DNA of 29,278 nt from HGM11368 sp051883395. GTDB lineage: Bacteria; Bacillota; Clostridia; Christensenellales; UBA3700. Both the position numbers and the translations under genes were made by a program. Positions 7,922 through 16,060 of this stretch are shown here, one piece after another. The DNA lies in NCBI GenBank assembly GCA_051883395.1, contig JBJETQ010000011.1, forward strand, positions 1 to 29,278. Direction: 5' to 3'. The notes below the pieces were generated by a model. The model did no database searches. It was not told the DNA's origin and saw only the letters and a list, made by a program, of their open reading frames with translations. Each line of letters starts with the position of its first letter. Within the stretch, counting starts at the first letter, position 1.

Positions 7922-7953
7922 ATTAAACGCCGTGTATTAAACCTTCATTAAAT
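7922..7953 (+). promoter_or_regulatory. Triplicated ATTAAA(C/T) motif upstream of the two-component genes
   Basis: ATTAAAC occurs at 7922-7928 and 7936-7942, and ATTAAAT at 7947-7953, with periods of 14 and 11 bases, about 50-80 bases before the response-regulator ATG. OmpR/PhoB-type regulators bind direct repeats with roughly one helical turn spacing, so this could be an autoregulatory site. That role is inferred from position and spacing only. The region 7867-8002 contains no gene. Confidence 0.35.
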
Positions 7954-8002
7954 TGCAAAAATATTTTTTTAATTTTGGTTTAAGGCGGTGCAAGGAGGGA
8001 TT

Positions 8003-8680
8003 ATGAGAATTTTGTTGATAGAAGACTCTATCAGTCTGTGTGAAGTACTGTCAGAAGTGCTTCAAAAAGAAAAATACGAAGTACAATGCGCTTACGACGG
8101 CGAAGAAGGACTTGGTCTTGCCATGTCGGATATTTTCGACTTGATTATACTTGACGTAATGATGCCTAAGAAAAACGGCTTTGAAGTGTTGAGCGAACTG
8201 CGCAATAAAAAAATATCTACCCCCGTCATCATGCTTACTGCCCTGTCGCAAGAATCAAACAAAGTGCAGGGACTCGATATGGGTGCGGACGACTATCTGT
8301 CCAAGCCTTTTTCTACCTCAGAGCTTCTTGCAAGAATAAGGGCAATACTTCGCAGAAGGGGCGATATTACTGTGGAGAACACGCTGTCATACGAAGGCGT
8401 CGTACTAAATCTGTCAAGTTACCAGCTCATAAGGGGAACAAAGTCTGTCAAACTGTCCCAAAAGGAATGCGATATAATGCGTTATTTTATGGAAAGACCG
8501 AGATATGTGGCAGAAAAGGAAGCTCTCATCAACAAAGTATGGGGGTTTGACAATACCTTCGAATCTAATTCTCTGGAAGTATTTATATCGTTTTTGAGAA
8601 AAAAACTGAATTTCATTGACGCACCTTTCGTCATCAATTCTATCAGGGGCGTAGGTTATCAATTGGGGGCAAAACAATGA
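8003..8680 (+). CDS. OmpR/PhoB-family response regulator
   Basis: A 225-residue two-domain regulator. The start at 8003 is preceded by CAAGGAGGG. The receiver domain spans ~1-118 with the acidic pocket E7/D8, phospho-acceptor D51 (LIILDVMMPKKNG), the conserved Thr in MLTALSQ and Lys in DYLSKPFS. A winged-helix DNA-binding domain follows (~128-225), ending in the typical INSIRGVGYQLG wing. It should be phosphorylated by the kinase encoded next, which overlaps it by ATGA. Targets are unknown; closeness to AT-rich repeated motifs upstream suggests autoregulation. It is not clearly assignable to PhoP, WalR or another named regulator. Confidence 0.9.
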   Translation: MRILLIEDSISLCEVLSEVLQKEKYEVQCAYDGEEGLGLAMSDIFDLIILDVMMPKKNGFEVLSELRNKKISTPVIMLTALSQESNKVQGLDMGADDYLSKPFSTSELLARIRAILRRRGDITVENTLSYEGVVLNLSSYQLIRGTKSVKLSQKECDIMRYFMERPRYVAEKEALINKVWGFDNTFESNSLEVFISFLRKKLNFIDAPFVINSIRGVGYQLGAKQ

Positions 8681-9897
8681 ATATGTTTCGTTCTGTACAG
8701 CTCAAATTTATGCTCATACCGTTGGTGGTATGCGCTCTGCTTTTGTGCGTAGTCTTTTCGGCAATTTTCGGCATTGCGGCTTCTTCGTCTTTGTCAAACG
8801 CAAAAGATTACGTCAGCGACGCACAAGCTGTACCTACCGAAAAAGCCATGAATGCAGGTTTTCAATCTCGTTGCATAACAGTCATCGAGTGTGCAGACGG
8901 ACAAATATTTACTTCGAGAGATGACTTTTTTGCAGGAGCCAATCTGTCCGAATTTATCGAAGCCGTCAAATCTTCTTCGTCAAGCGTAATAAAGTTTAGC
9001 GGCATGCATCTTATAGTAAGTTGTAGAAACGACAGCTACAACGAATATCCCGTCGTGCGCTATACCATATATGATTACTCAACCGAGCGCTCGACTCTCA
9101 ACAGCCTTACTTTGACTCTTGTGATAGTCTACATCTTTACCGTACTTATTATATTTATATTGTCTTATCTGTTTTCTGCAAGCGCCGTAGAGCCGATGAA
9201 AATCGCCTTCAAAAAGCAACAGGAACTTATAGCCAACGCTTCGCACGAACTCAAAACGCCGCTTACAATCGCAGTTACCAACCTTGACCTGATAGCCAGC
9301 GAACCAAATAAAACTGTGATGGAAAACAAAAAATGGCTGGACAGCGCAAGTTATCAACTGAATAGAATGAACAGCCTTGTCTTGCAGATGTTGGAACTAT
9401 CCCGTCTGGAAATGAAAGGCAACAAGCTGCATTACGACAACGTAAATCTCAGCGAACTGGCAACAGGCACGTTGCTCTCTTTTGAAGCGGGCATCTATGA
9501 AAAAAATATCTTGCTTACCAGCGATATAGCCGACGATTTGTTCTACGAATGCGACAAAATAGAAGCGGAAAAATTGATGACTATATTGTTGGACAATGCC
9601 AAAAAATATACTCCTATGGAAGGCGAGATAACTTTTACTCTCCAAAAATTGCCGAAATCGATAAAGTTGAGAGTAACCAATTCGGGAAAGGGATTGAGCA
9701 AGGAAGAATGTGAAAACGTATTCGAGCGTTTCTACAAGTCTGACCATTCTCACAAAGAAAGCGGCAACAGCTTTGGATTGGGGTTGTCTATCGCAAAATC
9801 GATAGTGCTATCCCTTGGCGGCACTATCAGATGTATGAGCGACGGTATGAGCTGGACGGCATTTGAAATTTCTTTGCCGCTGAAACAGACAAAATAA
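8677..9897 (+). CDS. Membrane sensor histidine kinase
   Basis: A 406-residue sensor kinase. The first membrane helix is at ~12-34 and the second at ~146-168. Between them is an extracytoplasmic domain of about 110 residues with two Cys, not recognisable as a known sensor type. HisKA carries the phospho-accepting H190 in IANASHELKTPLTIA. The ATPase domain shows the N box LLDNAKKYT (N307), the G1-type segment VTNSGKGLS, the F box VFERFYKSD and the G2 box SFGLGLSIAKSIV. Only a short stretch separates the second helix from HisKA, so there is at most a minimal HAMP-like linker. It is coupled to the response regulator by an ATGA overlap and followed by a strong terminator. The stimulus is unknown. 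Confidence 0.9.
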   Translation: MNMFRSVQLKFMLIPLVVCALLLCVVFSAIFGIAASSSLSNAKDYVSDAQAVPTEKAMNAGFQSRCITVIECADGQIFTSRDDFFAGANLSEFIEAVKSSSSSVIKFSGMHLIVSCRNDSYNEYPVVRYTIYDYSTERSTLNSLTLTLVIVYIFTVLIIFILSYLFSASAVEPMKIAFKKQQELIANASHELKTPLTIAVTNLDLIASEPNKTVMENKKWLDSASYQLNRMNSLVLQMLELSRLEMKGNKLHYDNVNLSELATGTLLSFEAGIYEKNILLTSDIADDLFYECDKIEAEKLMTILLDNAKKYTPMEGEITFTLQKLPKSIKLRVTNSGKGLSKEECENVFERFYKSDHSHKESGNSFGLGLSIAKSIVLSLGGTIRCMSDGMSWTAFEISLPLKQTK

Positions 9898-9909
9898 AGA
9901 TAGAAAAAT

Positions 9910-9921
9910 CAATACGTATCG
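9910..9921. repeat. Copy 1 of 12-bp palindrome CGATACGTATCG (one mismatch)
   Basis: CAATACGTATCG lies between the histidine kinase stop and its terminator. The same palindrome recurs at 12884-12895 (one mismatch) and 18279-18290 (perfect), all in non-coding DNA. Copies 1 and 3 share the exact 12-mer ATACGTATCGAC. Confidence 0.5.
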
Positions 9922-9924
9922 ACA

Positions 9925-9951
9925 AAAAGCAACCGAACTTCGGTTGCTTTT
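9925..9951. terminator. Bidirectional rho-independent terminator
   Basis: AAAAGCAACCG (9925-9935) pairs with CGGTTGCTTTT (9941-9951) over 11 bp with a five-base loop. The A-run on one side and T-run on the other let it serve both the histidine kinase (plus) and rsmI (minus), which converge here. Confidence 0.85.
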
Positions 9952-9958
9952 GTTATCT

Positions 9959-10771
9959 CTATTCTTCCATCTGTATAGCCAGTTTGTAAACCATATCTTT
10001 GGTTACTTTGTTTTGTCTTGCTACTTGTTTAATCGCTTCTTTTTTGTCCATGCCCTGCTGCAATTTTTCTTGAAGTTGCTCTGCAAGACTCCTAGACTCT
10101 TTGTCTGTATCTTTGTCGGGGTGTTCGACTATAAGCACATACTCGCCTTTTGGATTTTCTATTTCCATCTGTCCTAAGACTCCCTTTGCGTGGCTCTCGT
10201 GCAGTTTGGTCAGTTCTTTGATAACGTGTACTTTGCGCTCTCCCAACATCTTGTACATACATTGAAGGTCTTTGTTGACGTCATAGGGAGAACTATAAAA
10301 AACAAGTGCGCTGTCATACGCCGACAAAGTTTCCAGCAGTTCTCTTTTGTCCTTATCTCTGTCAGGCAAAAACCCGACAAACGTCCATATCGGTCTGGTA
10401 ATTCCGCTAAGTGCCATTGCGCTGGCAACAGCAGTTGGTCCCGGCACCACTTCTATCTCATATCCACGGTTTGTCAACTGCTCTACTACAATCGCCCCCG
10501 GATCGGATATACAAGGCATTCCTGCGTCGGTTATGAGCGCAACGCTTTGCCCCTTGTCAAGCATTGCCGCTATCTTTTCGGTGCTTTCTCTCTCGTTGTG
10601 CTGATGACAGCTGAAAAGCGGTTTTTTGATTTCATAATAATTGAGTAGAGCAAGCGAATGTCTGGTGTCTTCGCACGCAATTGCAGACGCCGATTTCAGC
10701 GTCTCCAATGCCCTGAAAGATATATCGCCGAGATTGCCTATCGGCGTTCCCACCAAATAGAGTTTTGCCAT
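9959..10771 (-). CDS. rsmI: 16S rRNA (cytidine1402-2'-O)-methyltransferase RsmI
   Basis: A 270-residue tetrapyrrole-methylase-fold enzyme, near the usual 280. Family motifs in order are LYLVGTPIGNLGDISFRA at the N-terminus, ACEDTRHSLALL near 33, LITDAGMPCISDPG near 79-92, VVPGPTAVASAMALSG near 106-121, and FVGFLPDRDKDK near 130. RsmI adds the 2'-O-methyl group to C1402 in the decoding centre of 16S rRNA, using SAM. The ATG overlaps the cysS stop by one base (TGATG), so it is the third gene of the cysE-cysS operon and should fall under the same Cys T-box. The shared terminator lies just downstream. Confidence 0.92.
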   Translation of the reverse strand: MAKLYLVGTPIGNLGDISFRALETLKSASAIACEDTRHSLALLNYYEIKKPLFSCHQHNERESTEKIAAMLDKGQSVALITDAGMPCISDPGAIVVEQLTNRGYEIEVVPGPTAVASAMALSGITRPIWTFVGFLPDRDKDKRELLETLSAYDSALVFYSSPYDVNKDLQCMYKMLGERKVHVIKELTKLHESHAKGVLGQMEIENPKGEYVLIVEHPDKDTDKESRSLAEQLQEKLQQGMDKKEAIKQVARQNKVTKDMVYKLAIQMEE

Positions 10772-12159
10772 CAGTTTTTGGTAAGTTTATAGCCGTCCTT
10801 GGTGTCGAGAACGGTGTATCCCTTTTCGTTGATTTGCGCACGCAAACTATCTGCCAATGCGTAGTTTTTGTCAGCTTTGGCTTGTTTTCTTTGCTCTGCT
10901 ATGTCTATTATCTCTTGCGGAACGCTCTCCTGTTCGCTTTCGATAGGAGCGGCTTTGTCAAGGCTTAGTCCCAGCACCTTGTCAAAATCCAGCGCCATAG
11001 CATAAACGTCCTTGCTCTTAGGCTCTTTGACCATCTTCCACAGCACGCCCAACGCCATAGGAATATTGATGTCGTCGTCTATCGCCTGACAAAATTCCTT
11101 TTTGTAATCGGCAAGAAGCTGAGCATCACAAGTCGCATTGCTTGTCTTATGCTCGTATAGAGCCGCCAGCAATCTTGCGTACGACACCTTGGCTCCGTCC
11201 ATACCTTCAAACGTAAAGTTGAGCTTTTTGCGATAATGCGCATTGAGACAGAAATATCTGAAATCCATTGCGCTGTATCCCATTTCTTCCAACTGGCTGA
11301 TACGATAGGTGTTGCCGAGACTCTTGGACATTTTGCCGTTATTGACAAGCATAAACTCTCCGTGCATCCAGTAATTGACCGTCTTGCACCCCGTCAACGC
11401 TTCGTTTTGAGCTATTTCGTTTTCGTGGTGAACGGGGATATGGTCCACGCCACCGGTATGCAAATCAAAAATCTCACCGAGATATTTTCTGCTCATAGCC
11501 GAACATTCGATATGCCAGCCCGGATAACCCATTCCCCAAGGACTAGGCCATTGCATAATATGATTTGGTTCTGCCTTTTTCCATACGGCAAAGTCGGCAG
11601 GATGACGTTTTTGACTGTTTACGTCGACTCTTGCGCCTGCCTGTTGGTCGTCAAGTTTCAGACGGCTGAGCTTGCCGTATTCAGGAAATTTGGATATGTC
11701 AAAATATATGCCGTCGTCAATCTCATAGGCATATCCTTTGTCCATCAATGCCTGAACGTACTTTATCATATCGTCGATATGGTCGGTAGCTTTGGCAATA
11801 ATCTCGGGTTTGCCGATGTTGAGTTTGTTAAGGTCTTCAAAAAATACACCCGTATAATATTCGGCAATCTCATAAGGGGACTTTTGCTGTTCCCTGCTTG
11901 CCTTAGCCATCTTGTCTTCGCCGTCGTCGGCGTCGGACATAAGGTGTCCTACGTCGGTGATATTCATCACGCCTTTGATTTTGTATCCGTCGTATTTAAG
12001 CACCCTGCGCAATATATCCATAAAAATATACGTTCTCAGGTTGCCTATATGGGCGTAGTTGTATACGGTAGGGCCGCAACTGTACATGCAAACCTTGTTG
12101 TCTTTTATCGGTTTAAAATCTTCTTTCGTTCTTGTCAGCGTATTGTAAACTTTAAGCAT
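10771..12159 (-). CDS. cysS: Cysteinyl-tRNA synthetase
   Basis: A 462-residue class I synthetase of normal length. The start at 12159 is preceded by AAAGGAGA and gives the standard MLKVYNTLTR opening; the longer frame is not supported. HIGH motif: H37-I-G-N40 in the Rossmann fold; zinc ligands include C28 (YSCGPTVYNY) and the Cys of GWHIECSAMS, with the HHENEIAQNEA segment. KMSKS motif: NNGKMSKSLGNT near 264. The DALR and C-terminal anticodon regions follow, ending GYTVLDTKDGYKL. It charges tRNA-Cys with cysteine. It overlaps cysE upstream by eight bases and rsmI downstream by one base, all under the T-box leader. Confidence 0.96.
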   Translation of the reverse strand: MLKVYNTLTRTKEDFKPIKDNKVCMYSCGPTVYNYAHIGNLRTYIFMDILRRVLKYDGYKIKGVMNITDVGHLMSDADDGEDKMAKASREQQKSPYEIAEYYTGVFFEDLNKLNIGKPEIIAKATDHIDDMIKYVQALMDKGYAYEIDDGIYFDISKFPEYGKLSRLKLDDQQAGARVDVNSQKRHPADFAVWKKAEPNHIMQWPSPWGMGYPGWHIECSAMSRKYLGEIFDLHTGGVDHIPVHHENEIAQNEALTGCKTVNYWMHGEFMLVNNGKMSKSLGNTYRISQLEEMGYSAMDFRYFCLNAHYRKKLNFTFEGMDGAKVSYARLLAALYEHKTSNATCDAQLLADYKKEFCQAIDDDINIPMALGVLWKMVKEPKSKDVYAMALDFDKVLGLSLDKAAPIESEQESVPQEIIDIAEQRKQAKADKNYALADSLRAQINEKGYTVLDTKDGYKLTKN

Positions 12160-12856
12160 CTTTATCTTCTCCTTTTGATTCAAACTCCTCGGCAAGCAAA
12201 GCGTCGTCGTTCATTGTTATGCTGTATTTGCATGAATGAACGTCGAGTTTTTCTTCGAGTTTTGCCATTCTGTCGTTGATTCTCTTGAATTCTTCCAAAA
12301 TAGGATCGGGCAACTTGGTCTGATTGAGATCGTCCACTCTCTCGGTATTTTGTCTCACTATCCTTCCTGGAACGCCTACGACCGTGCAATGTGGCGGAAC
12401 GTTTTTGAGTACTACGCTGCCTGCGCCAATCTTGCTGTCGTGTCCGATAGTGATAGGTCCAAGCACCTTAGCCCCTGTCGATATCATTACGTTGTCCTGT
12501 ATGGTAGGGTGTCTCTTGCCTGTATCCTTGCCCGTACCGCCAAGCGTTACTCCCTGATATATCACCACGTTGGTACCTATCTCGGCAGTTTCTCCGATTA
12601 CTACGCCTACTCCGTGGTCAATAAATACTCCGCCTGCGATTTTTGCTGCGGGGTGAATGTCGACTCCCGTCAGTCGTCTTGTGCGTGCCGCTATTGCCTT
12701 GGCAATAAATATCATCTTGTGATTGTAAAACCAATGCGCAATACGATGTCGGAACAATGCCTTAAAACCGCCGTAGGTAAAGAATATTTCGGCTTTGTTG
12801 CGAGCGGCAGGGTCCTTATCCATTGCTACCTGTAAATCTTGTTTTATCTTTCCCAT
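12152..12856 (-). CDS. cysE: Serine O-acetyltransferase
   Basis: A 234-residue enzyme that makes O-acetylserine from serine and acetyl-CoA, the first committed step of cysteine synthesis. A short N-terminal helical region (~1-65) precedes the left-handed beta-helix of hexapeptide repeats (~66-165), with GVDIHPAAKIAGGVFIDHG and IGETAEIGTNVVIYQGVTLGG visible, then VPGRIVRQ. The C-terminal ~60 residues are polar and helical, including KLEEKLDVHSCK; this tail is longer than in short CysE proteins. AGGAG precedes the ATG. It is the first gene downstream of the T-box, consistent with control by uncharged tRNA-Cys. Confidence 0.94.
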   Translation of the reverse strand: MGKIKQDLQVAMDKDPAARNKAEIFFTYGGFKALFRHRIAHWFYNHKMIFIAKAIAARTRRLTGVDIHPAAKIAGGVFIDHGVGVVIGETAEIGTNVVIYQGVTLGGTGKDTGKRHPTIQDNVMISTGAKVLGPITIGHDSKIGAGSVVLKNVPPHCTVVGVPGRIVRQNTERVDDLNQTKLPDPILEEFKRINDRMAKLEEKLDVHSCKYSITMNDDALLAEEFESKGEDKDA

Positions 12857-12883
12857 TTTTACTCCTATTTATATCAAATAATT

Positions 12884-12895
12884 CGATACGTGTCG
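12884..12895. repeat. Copy 2 of 12-bp palindrome CGATACGTATCG (one mismatch)
   Basis: CGATACGTGTCG lies between the T-box terminator and the cysE start. It is flanked on the minus strand by AAATAAG on one side and AATTATTT on the other, an imperfect outer inverted repeat. See the copies at 9910 and 18279. Confidence 0.45.
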
Positions 12896-12915
12896 CTTAT
12901 TTCATGTTTTTGTTA

Positions 12916-12947
12916 AACAAATAGCGCCTTTGCATACACAAAGGCGC
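12916..12947 (-). terminator. Regulated terminator of the T-box leader
   Basis: On the minus strand GCGCCTTTG (12947-12939) and CAAAGGCGC (12932-12924) form a 9-bp stem with a six-base loop, followed by TATTTGTTT. It lies seven bases after the conserved T-box motif, as expected for the terminator that competes with the antiterminator. Confidence 0.88.
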
Positions 12948-13155
12948 CTTATGACGTGGTTCCACTTTGATTGGGCATTAAGCCCCACTCTCTATGCTAT
13001 AACGGGCATACCCGCCTTGACATTTCCTTCAAGGAGCCAGCCGACCGCACTTTCCTGGTTCACTCCCCGAGTGGCTTTCAGCCGCCGACCACTCTCTCTG
13101 ACGGGTCATTTACCAATACTCTTGTCGACTCATTGCTCGATATTCGTATTATTAT
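12920..13155 (-). ncRNA. Cysteine T-box riboswitch leader of cysE-cysS-rsmI
   Basis: On the minus strand the leader carries T-box landmarks in the right order. GAGTA (13121-13117) lies on the 5' side of stem I. The AGAGAG distal motif is near 13098-13093, then GAAAGCC of the apical region. A specifier loop candidate GAAAG-UGC-G has UGC (Cys) at 13049-13047. The conserved T-box AAGTGGAACCACG is at 12967-12955. Its UGGA (12964-12961) would pair with acceptor UCCA; tRNA-Cys has U at the discriminator position, so both contacts specify tRNA-Cys. The intrinsic terminator follows directly. Uncharged tRNA-Cys should favour read-through into cysE. The RNA start near 13155 is inferred from the promoter. 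Apart from the palindrome at 12884, nothing else is seen in 12857-13194. Confidence 0.9.
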
Positions 13156-13161
13156 ATGTGT

Positions 13162-13190
13162 ATTATATCCTATCCGTTCCGCCTTGTCAA
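13162..13190 (-). promoter_or_regulatory. Perfect-consensus promoter for the T-box operon
   Basis: Minus strand: TTGACA (13190-13185), 17-base spacer, TATAAT (13167-13162). All twelve bases match the sigma-70/sigma-A consensus. The -35 begins four bases after the argS stop codon. Confidence 0.85.
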
Positions 13191-13194
13191 GCGA

Positions 13195-14886
13195 TTACAT
13201 TTTGGCAGGAGCTTTGATACCCAGCATAGTCAATCCGTTGAAAATAACCTGCTTGGTTGCCTGTACCAAAATCAATCTTGCCTTTTTGATAGGAGCAGGC
13301 GCATTGTTTATATTATGCTCAAAATAGAATTTGTTGAACGCTTTTGCCACTTCTACCACGTATCTTGTCAAAATACTTGGTTCGTATTTGCGGGCGCAAT
13401 CTTTGAGAATGTCGGGATATCTGTCCAACAACCTTATCAAATCGTTCGATTCTTTGTTGTCCACCCCTGCATAATCGGGAGCTTCCTGTATGTTGCCGCA
13501 TCTTTCCAACAAAGAATTGCATCTTGCGTACGTATATTGAACGTAAGGTCCCGTTTCTCCGTCAAAATTGAGCGCTTTATCATAACTGAAAACCATATCT
13601 TTGATGCGTGAGTTGAACAACACTCCAAAGATAATGGCGCCGACGCCCACCATCTCTGCCGTGGCTTGTTTGTCAGGCAAATCAGGGTTTTTCTCGTTGA
13701 TTATGTCCGCCGCCTTTGCAACCGCCTTATTAAGCACGTCTTCCAAAAATACGACGTTGCCGTCTCTTGTTGAGAGCGCTCCGTCTTCGAGAGATACCAT
13801 ACCGTGTGCTACGTGCACCATATCTTTCGACCATTCGCACCCCATCATTTCCAGCACTTTAAAAATCTGTCTGAAATGGAGATTTTGCTGATATGCTACT
13901 ACGTATAGACATTTGTAAAAATCATAGGTCTTTTTGCGATAGAACGCCGCAGCCATATCTCTGGTAGCATACAGCGTTGCGCCGTCTGCTCTCACCAACA
14001 AACATGGCGGCATGTCTTCCTTTTCGTCAAATCTTACGACCTGCGCACCGTCGCTTTCTTCCAAAAGTCCCATCTGTTTCAATCTGTCCAGTACGGGAGC
14101 CATCTTGTCGTTGTAAAAGCTCTCCCCCGCATAGCTGTCAAATCTGACGTTGAGTCTATCGTATATTTTGCCCACTTCTTTGAGAGTGATTTGTTTGAAC
14201 CAATCAAAAAGCGTCAGCGCTTCTTCGTTGCCGTCTTCTATCGCCTTGAACCATGCTCTCGCTTCGTCGTCGAGTTGCGGATTGGTCTGGGCTTCCTTGT
14301 GAAATCTTACGTAGATGTCGAGAAGTCCCCTTACTCCCCTGCGGTCTATATCTTCTTTGTCGCCCCACTTTTTGTATGCGACTATCAATTTACCAAACTG
14401 CGTTCCCCAGTCTCCAAGGTGGTTGATACCTACTACGTTGTAGCCCAGCACACCAAAGATGCGATATAAAGCGCCGCCTATGACTGTATTGAGAAGATGT
14501 CCCATATGGAACGGTTTGGCAATATTGACGGAAGAATAGTCTATACATATCGTCTTGCCTGCGCCTTCGTCGCTCTTGCCGTAATTTTCGCCTTCCGCAG
14601 ATATTTTTTGCAAAACTCTTTGGGCAAAATCCTGCTTGTTGAGAGTGAAGTTGACGTAACCGCCCACAGCTTCCACCGCAGACAAAAATTCAGGCAAAAC
14701 CACGCTTTGCGCTACGTTTTTGGCTATGATGACGGGAGAAGTTTTTAGCAAGGACGCAAACTTGAAACAAGGCAGACAATAGTCGCCCATAGAACTGTCC
14801 TTAGGCAAAGCCAACAAGCTATATATCTCATCGGTCTGCACTCCGTCGATTTTGATAAGTTGAGCAATAAGTTGTTTGTAGTCCAT
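13195..14886 (-). CDS. argS: Arginyl-tRNA synthetase
   Basis: A 563-residue class I synthetase, of usual length. The Arg-specific N-terminal domain (~1-95) precedes IDYSSVNIAKPFHMGHL, which holds the HIGH-type signature (HMGH). Then come NHLGDWGTQFGKLI, RADGATLYATRDMAAAFYR and GMVSLEDGALSTRDGNVV. As in many ArgS proteins there is no canonical KMSKS. The C-terminal DALR anticodon domain starts about residue 440 with YVQYTYARCNSLL. AGGAG precedes the ATG. ychF lies six bases upstream in the same operon. No terminator is visible after argS, so read-through would enter the T-box leader. Confidence 0.95.
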   Translation of the reverse strand: MDYKQLIAQLIKIDGVQTDEIYSLLALPKDSSMGDYCLPCFKFASLLKTSPVIIAKNVAQSVVLPEFLSAVEAVGGYVNFTLNKQDFAQRVLQKISAEGENYGKSDEGAGKTICIDYSSVNIAKPFHMGHLLNTVIGGALYRIFGVLGYNVVGINHLGDWGTQFGKLIVAYKKWGDKEDIDRRGVRGLLDIYVRFHKEAQTNPQLDDEARAWFKAIEDGNEEALTLFDWFKQITLKEVGKIYDRLNVRFDSYAGESFYNDKMAPVLDRLKQMGLLEESDGAQVVRFDEKEDMPPCLLVRADGATLYATRDMAAAFYRKKTYDFYKCLYVVAYQQNLHFRQIFKVLEMMGCEWSKDMVHVAHGMVSLEDGALSTRDGNVVFLEDVLNKAVAKAADIINEKNPDLPDKQATAEMVGVGAIIFGVLFNSRIKDMVFSYDKALNFDGETGPYVQYTYARCNSLLERCGNIQEAPDYAGVDNKESNDLIRLLDRYPDILKDCARKYEPSILTRYVVEVAKAFNKFYFEHNINNAPAPIKKARLILVQATKQVIFNGLTMLGIKAPAKM

Positions 14887-14892
14887 ATTCTC

Positions 14893-15984
14893 CTATACGT
14901 TGAAGCGGAAAAGCACTACGTCGCCGTCTTTGATGACGTAATCTTTGCCTTCGCTTCTTACCTTTCCTTTTTCTTTTGCAGCCGTATAGCTGCCAAGCTC
15001 CAACAGCGTCTGCCAATCGACGATTTCGGCACGAATAAAGCCCTTTTCGAAATCGGAGTGAATTTTACCTGCCGCTTGCGGAGCTTTGGTGCCTTTGGTA
15101 ATCGTCCACGCTCTGGTTTCTTTTTCTCCCGCCGTAAGATAGCTTATGAGTCCCAGCAATTCATAACATGCGCTGACAAGCTTGTCAAGTCCGCTCTCGT
15201 CGATGCCCAATTCTTGCTGGAACATAGCCTTATCGTCAGGTTCCATACCTGCAAGGTCTTCTTCTATCTTGGCGCACAAAACTATTGTCTTTGCGTTGTT
15301 TTTGTCGGCGTATTCTTTGACTGCTCTGACATAATCGTTGTCAGGTTGCCCTATATCGCTCTCTCCGATGTTAGCGGCATAAATCACAGGCTTGGTGGTG
15401 AGAAGAAACATCTCGTTGATTATTGCTCTCTCGTCGTCGTTCATTTCGATAAGTCTTGCAGGAATACCGCTTTCGAGTTGCGCATAAACTCTGTCAAGAA
15501 AATCGGCTTCTACAAGATATTTTTTGTCTCCGCCCTTTGCGCTCGACCTTGCCTTGGCGCTTCTTCTCTGCACCGTCTCCATGTCGGCAAAAATCAGCTC
15601 AAATTCGATAGTCTCTATATCTCTCAAAGGATTGACGCTACCGTCAACGTGTGTGATGTTTGCGTCGTCAAAGCATCTCACCACGTGTACTATTGCGTCC
15701 ACTTCTCTTATGTGCGACAAAAACTTGTTGCCTAGTCCTTCACCTTTGGAAGCGCCTTTTACCAGCCCCGCTATGTCGACAAACTCCAACACCGTCGGCG
15801 TAATCTTTTTGCTGTTGTAAAGTTTTGCCAAGGCGTCAAGTCTTGGGTCGGGTACGGCAACCACGCCCACGTTTGGTTCTATGGTGCAAAACGGATAGTT
15901 TGCGCTCTCCGCTCCTGCCTGAGTAATTGCATTGAAAAGGGTACTTTTTCCTACGTTAGGAAGCCCTACTACACCTAGTTTCAT
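14893..15984 (-). CDS. ychF: Ribosome-associated ATPase YchF (Obg family)
   Basis: A 363-residue protein matching the usual 363-366 of YchF/OLA1. The P-loop GLPNVGKST is at 7-15, switch region NYPFCTIEPNVGVV near 29, and Walker B-type DIAGLVKGASKGEGLGNKFL near 68. The guanine-specificity motif is altered as expected for this ATP-preferring family (YAANIGESD instead of NKxD). A TGS domain ends the protein (RSEGKDYVIKDGDVVLFRF). YchF binds ribosomes and affects translation initiation and stress responses. The ATG has AGGTGA upstream. It is first in an operon with argS; its promoter lies about 40 bases upstream. Confidence 0.95.
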   Translation of the reverse strand: MKLGVVGLPNVGKSTLFNAITQAGAESANYPFCTIEPNVGVVAVPDPRLDALAKLYNSKKITPTVLEFVDIAGLVKGASKGEGLGNKFLSHIREVDAIVHVVRCFDDANITHVDGSVNPLRDIETIEFELIFADMETVQRRSAKARSSAKGGDKKYLVEADFLDRVYAQLESGIPARLIEMNDDERAIINEMFLLTTKPVIYAANIGESDIGQPDNDYVRAVKEYADKNNAKTIVLCAKIEEDLAGMEPDDKAMFQQELGIDESGLDKLVSACYELLGLISYLTAGEKETRAWTITKGTKAPQAAGKIHSDFEKGFIRAEIVDWQTLLELGSYTAAKEKGKVRSEGKDYVIKDGDVVLFRFNV

Positions 15985-16019
15985 TATTCACCTGCTATCG
16001 TGCTTTGTTATACTTTTAT

Positions 16020-16048
16020 ATTATAATTAAATTCCTGCTACAAGTAAA
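16020..16048 (-). promoter_or_regulatory. Promoter for ychF-argS
   Basis: Minus strand: TTTACT (16048-16043), 17-base spacer, TATAAT (16025-16020). Transcription should start near 16013, giving a leader of about 28 bases with the AGGTGA ribosome site. Confidence 0.6.
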
Positions 16049-16060
16049 GCAAAATTTGTA

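Noticed and set aside
11236..12279. A 347-codon plus-strand frame opposite cysS and cysE.
   Set aside because: It is a shadow of two certain enzymes and contains no recognisable domain.
12955..13121. Alternative reading of the leader as another riboswitch class (SAM or lysine).
   Set aside because: The AGAGAG motif, the TGGAACC core and the adjacent terminator fit a T-box, and the downstream genes are cysE and cysS.
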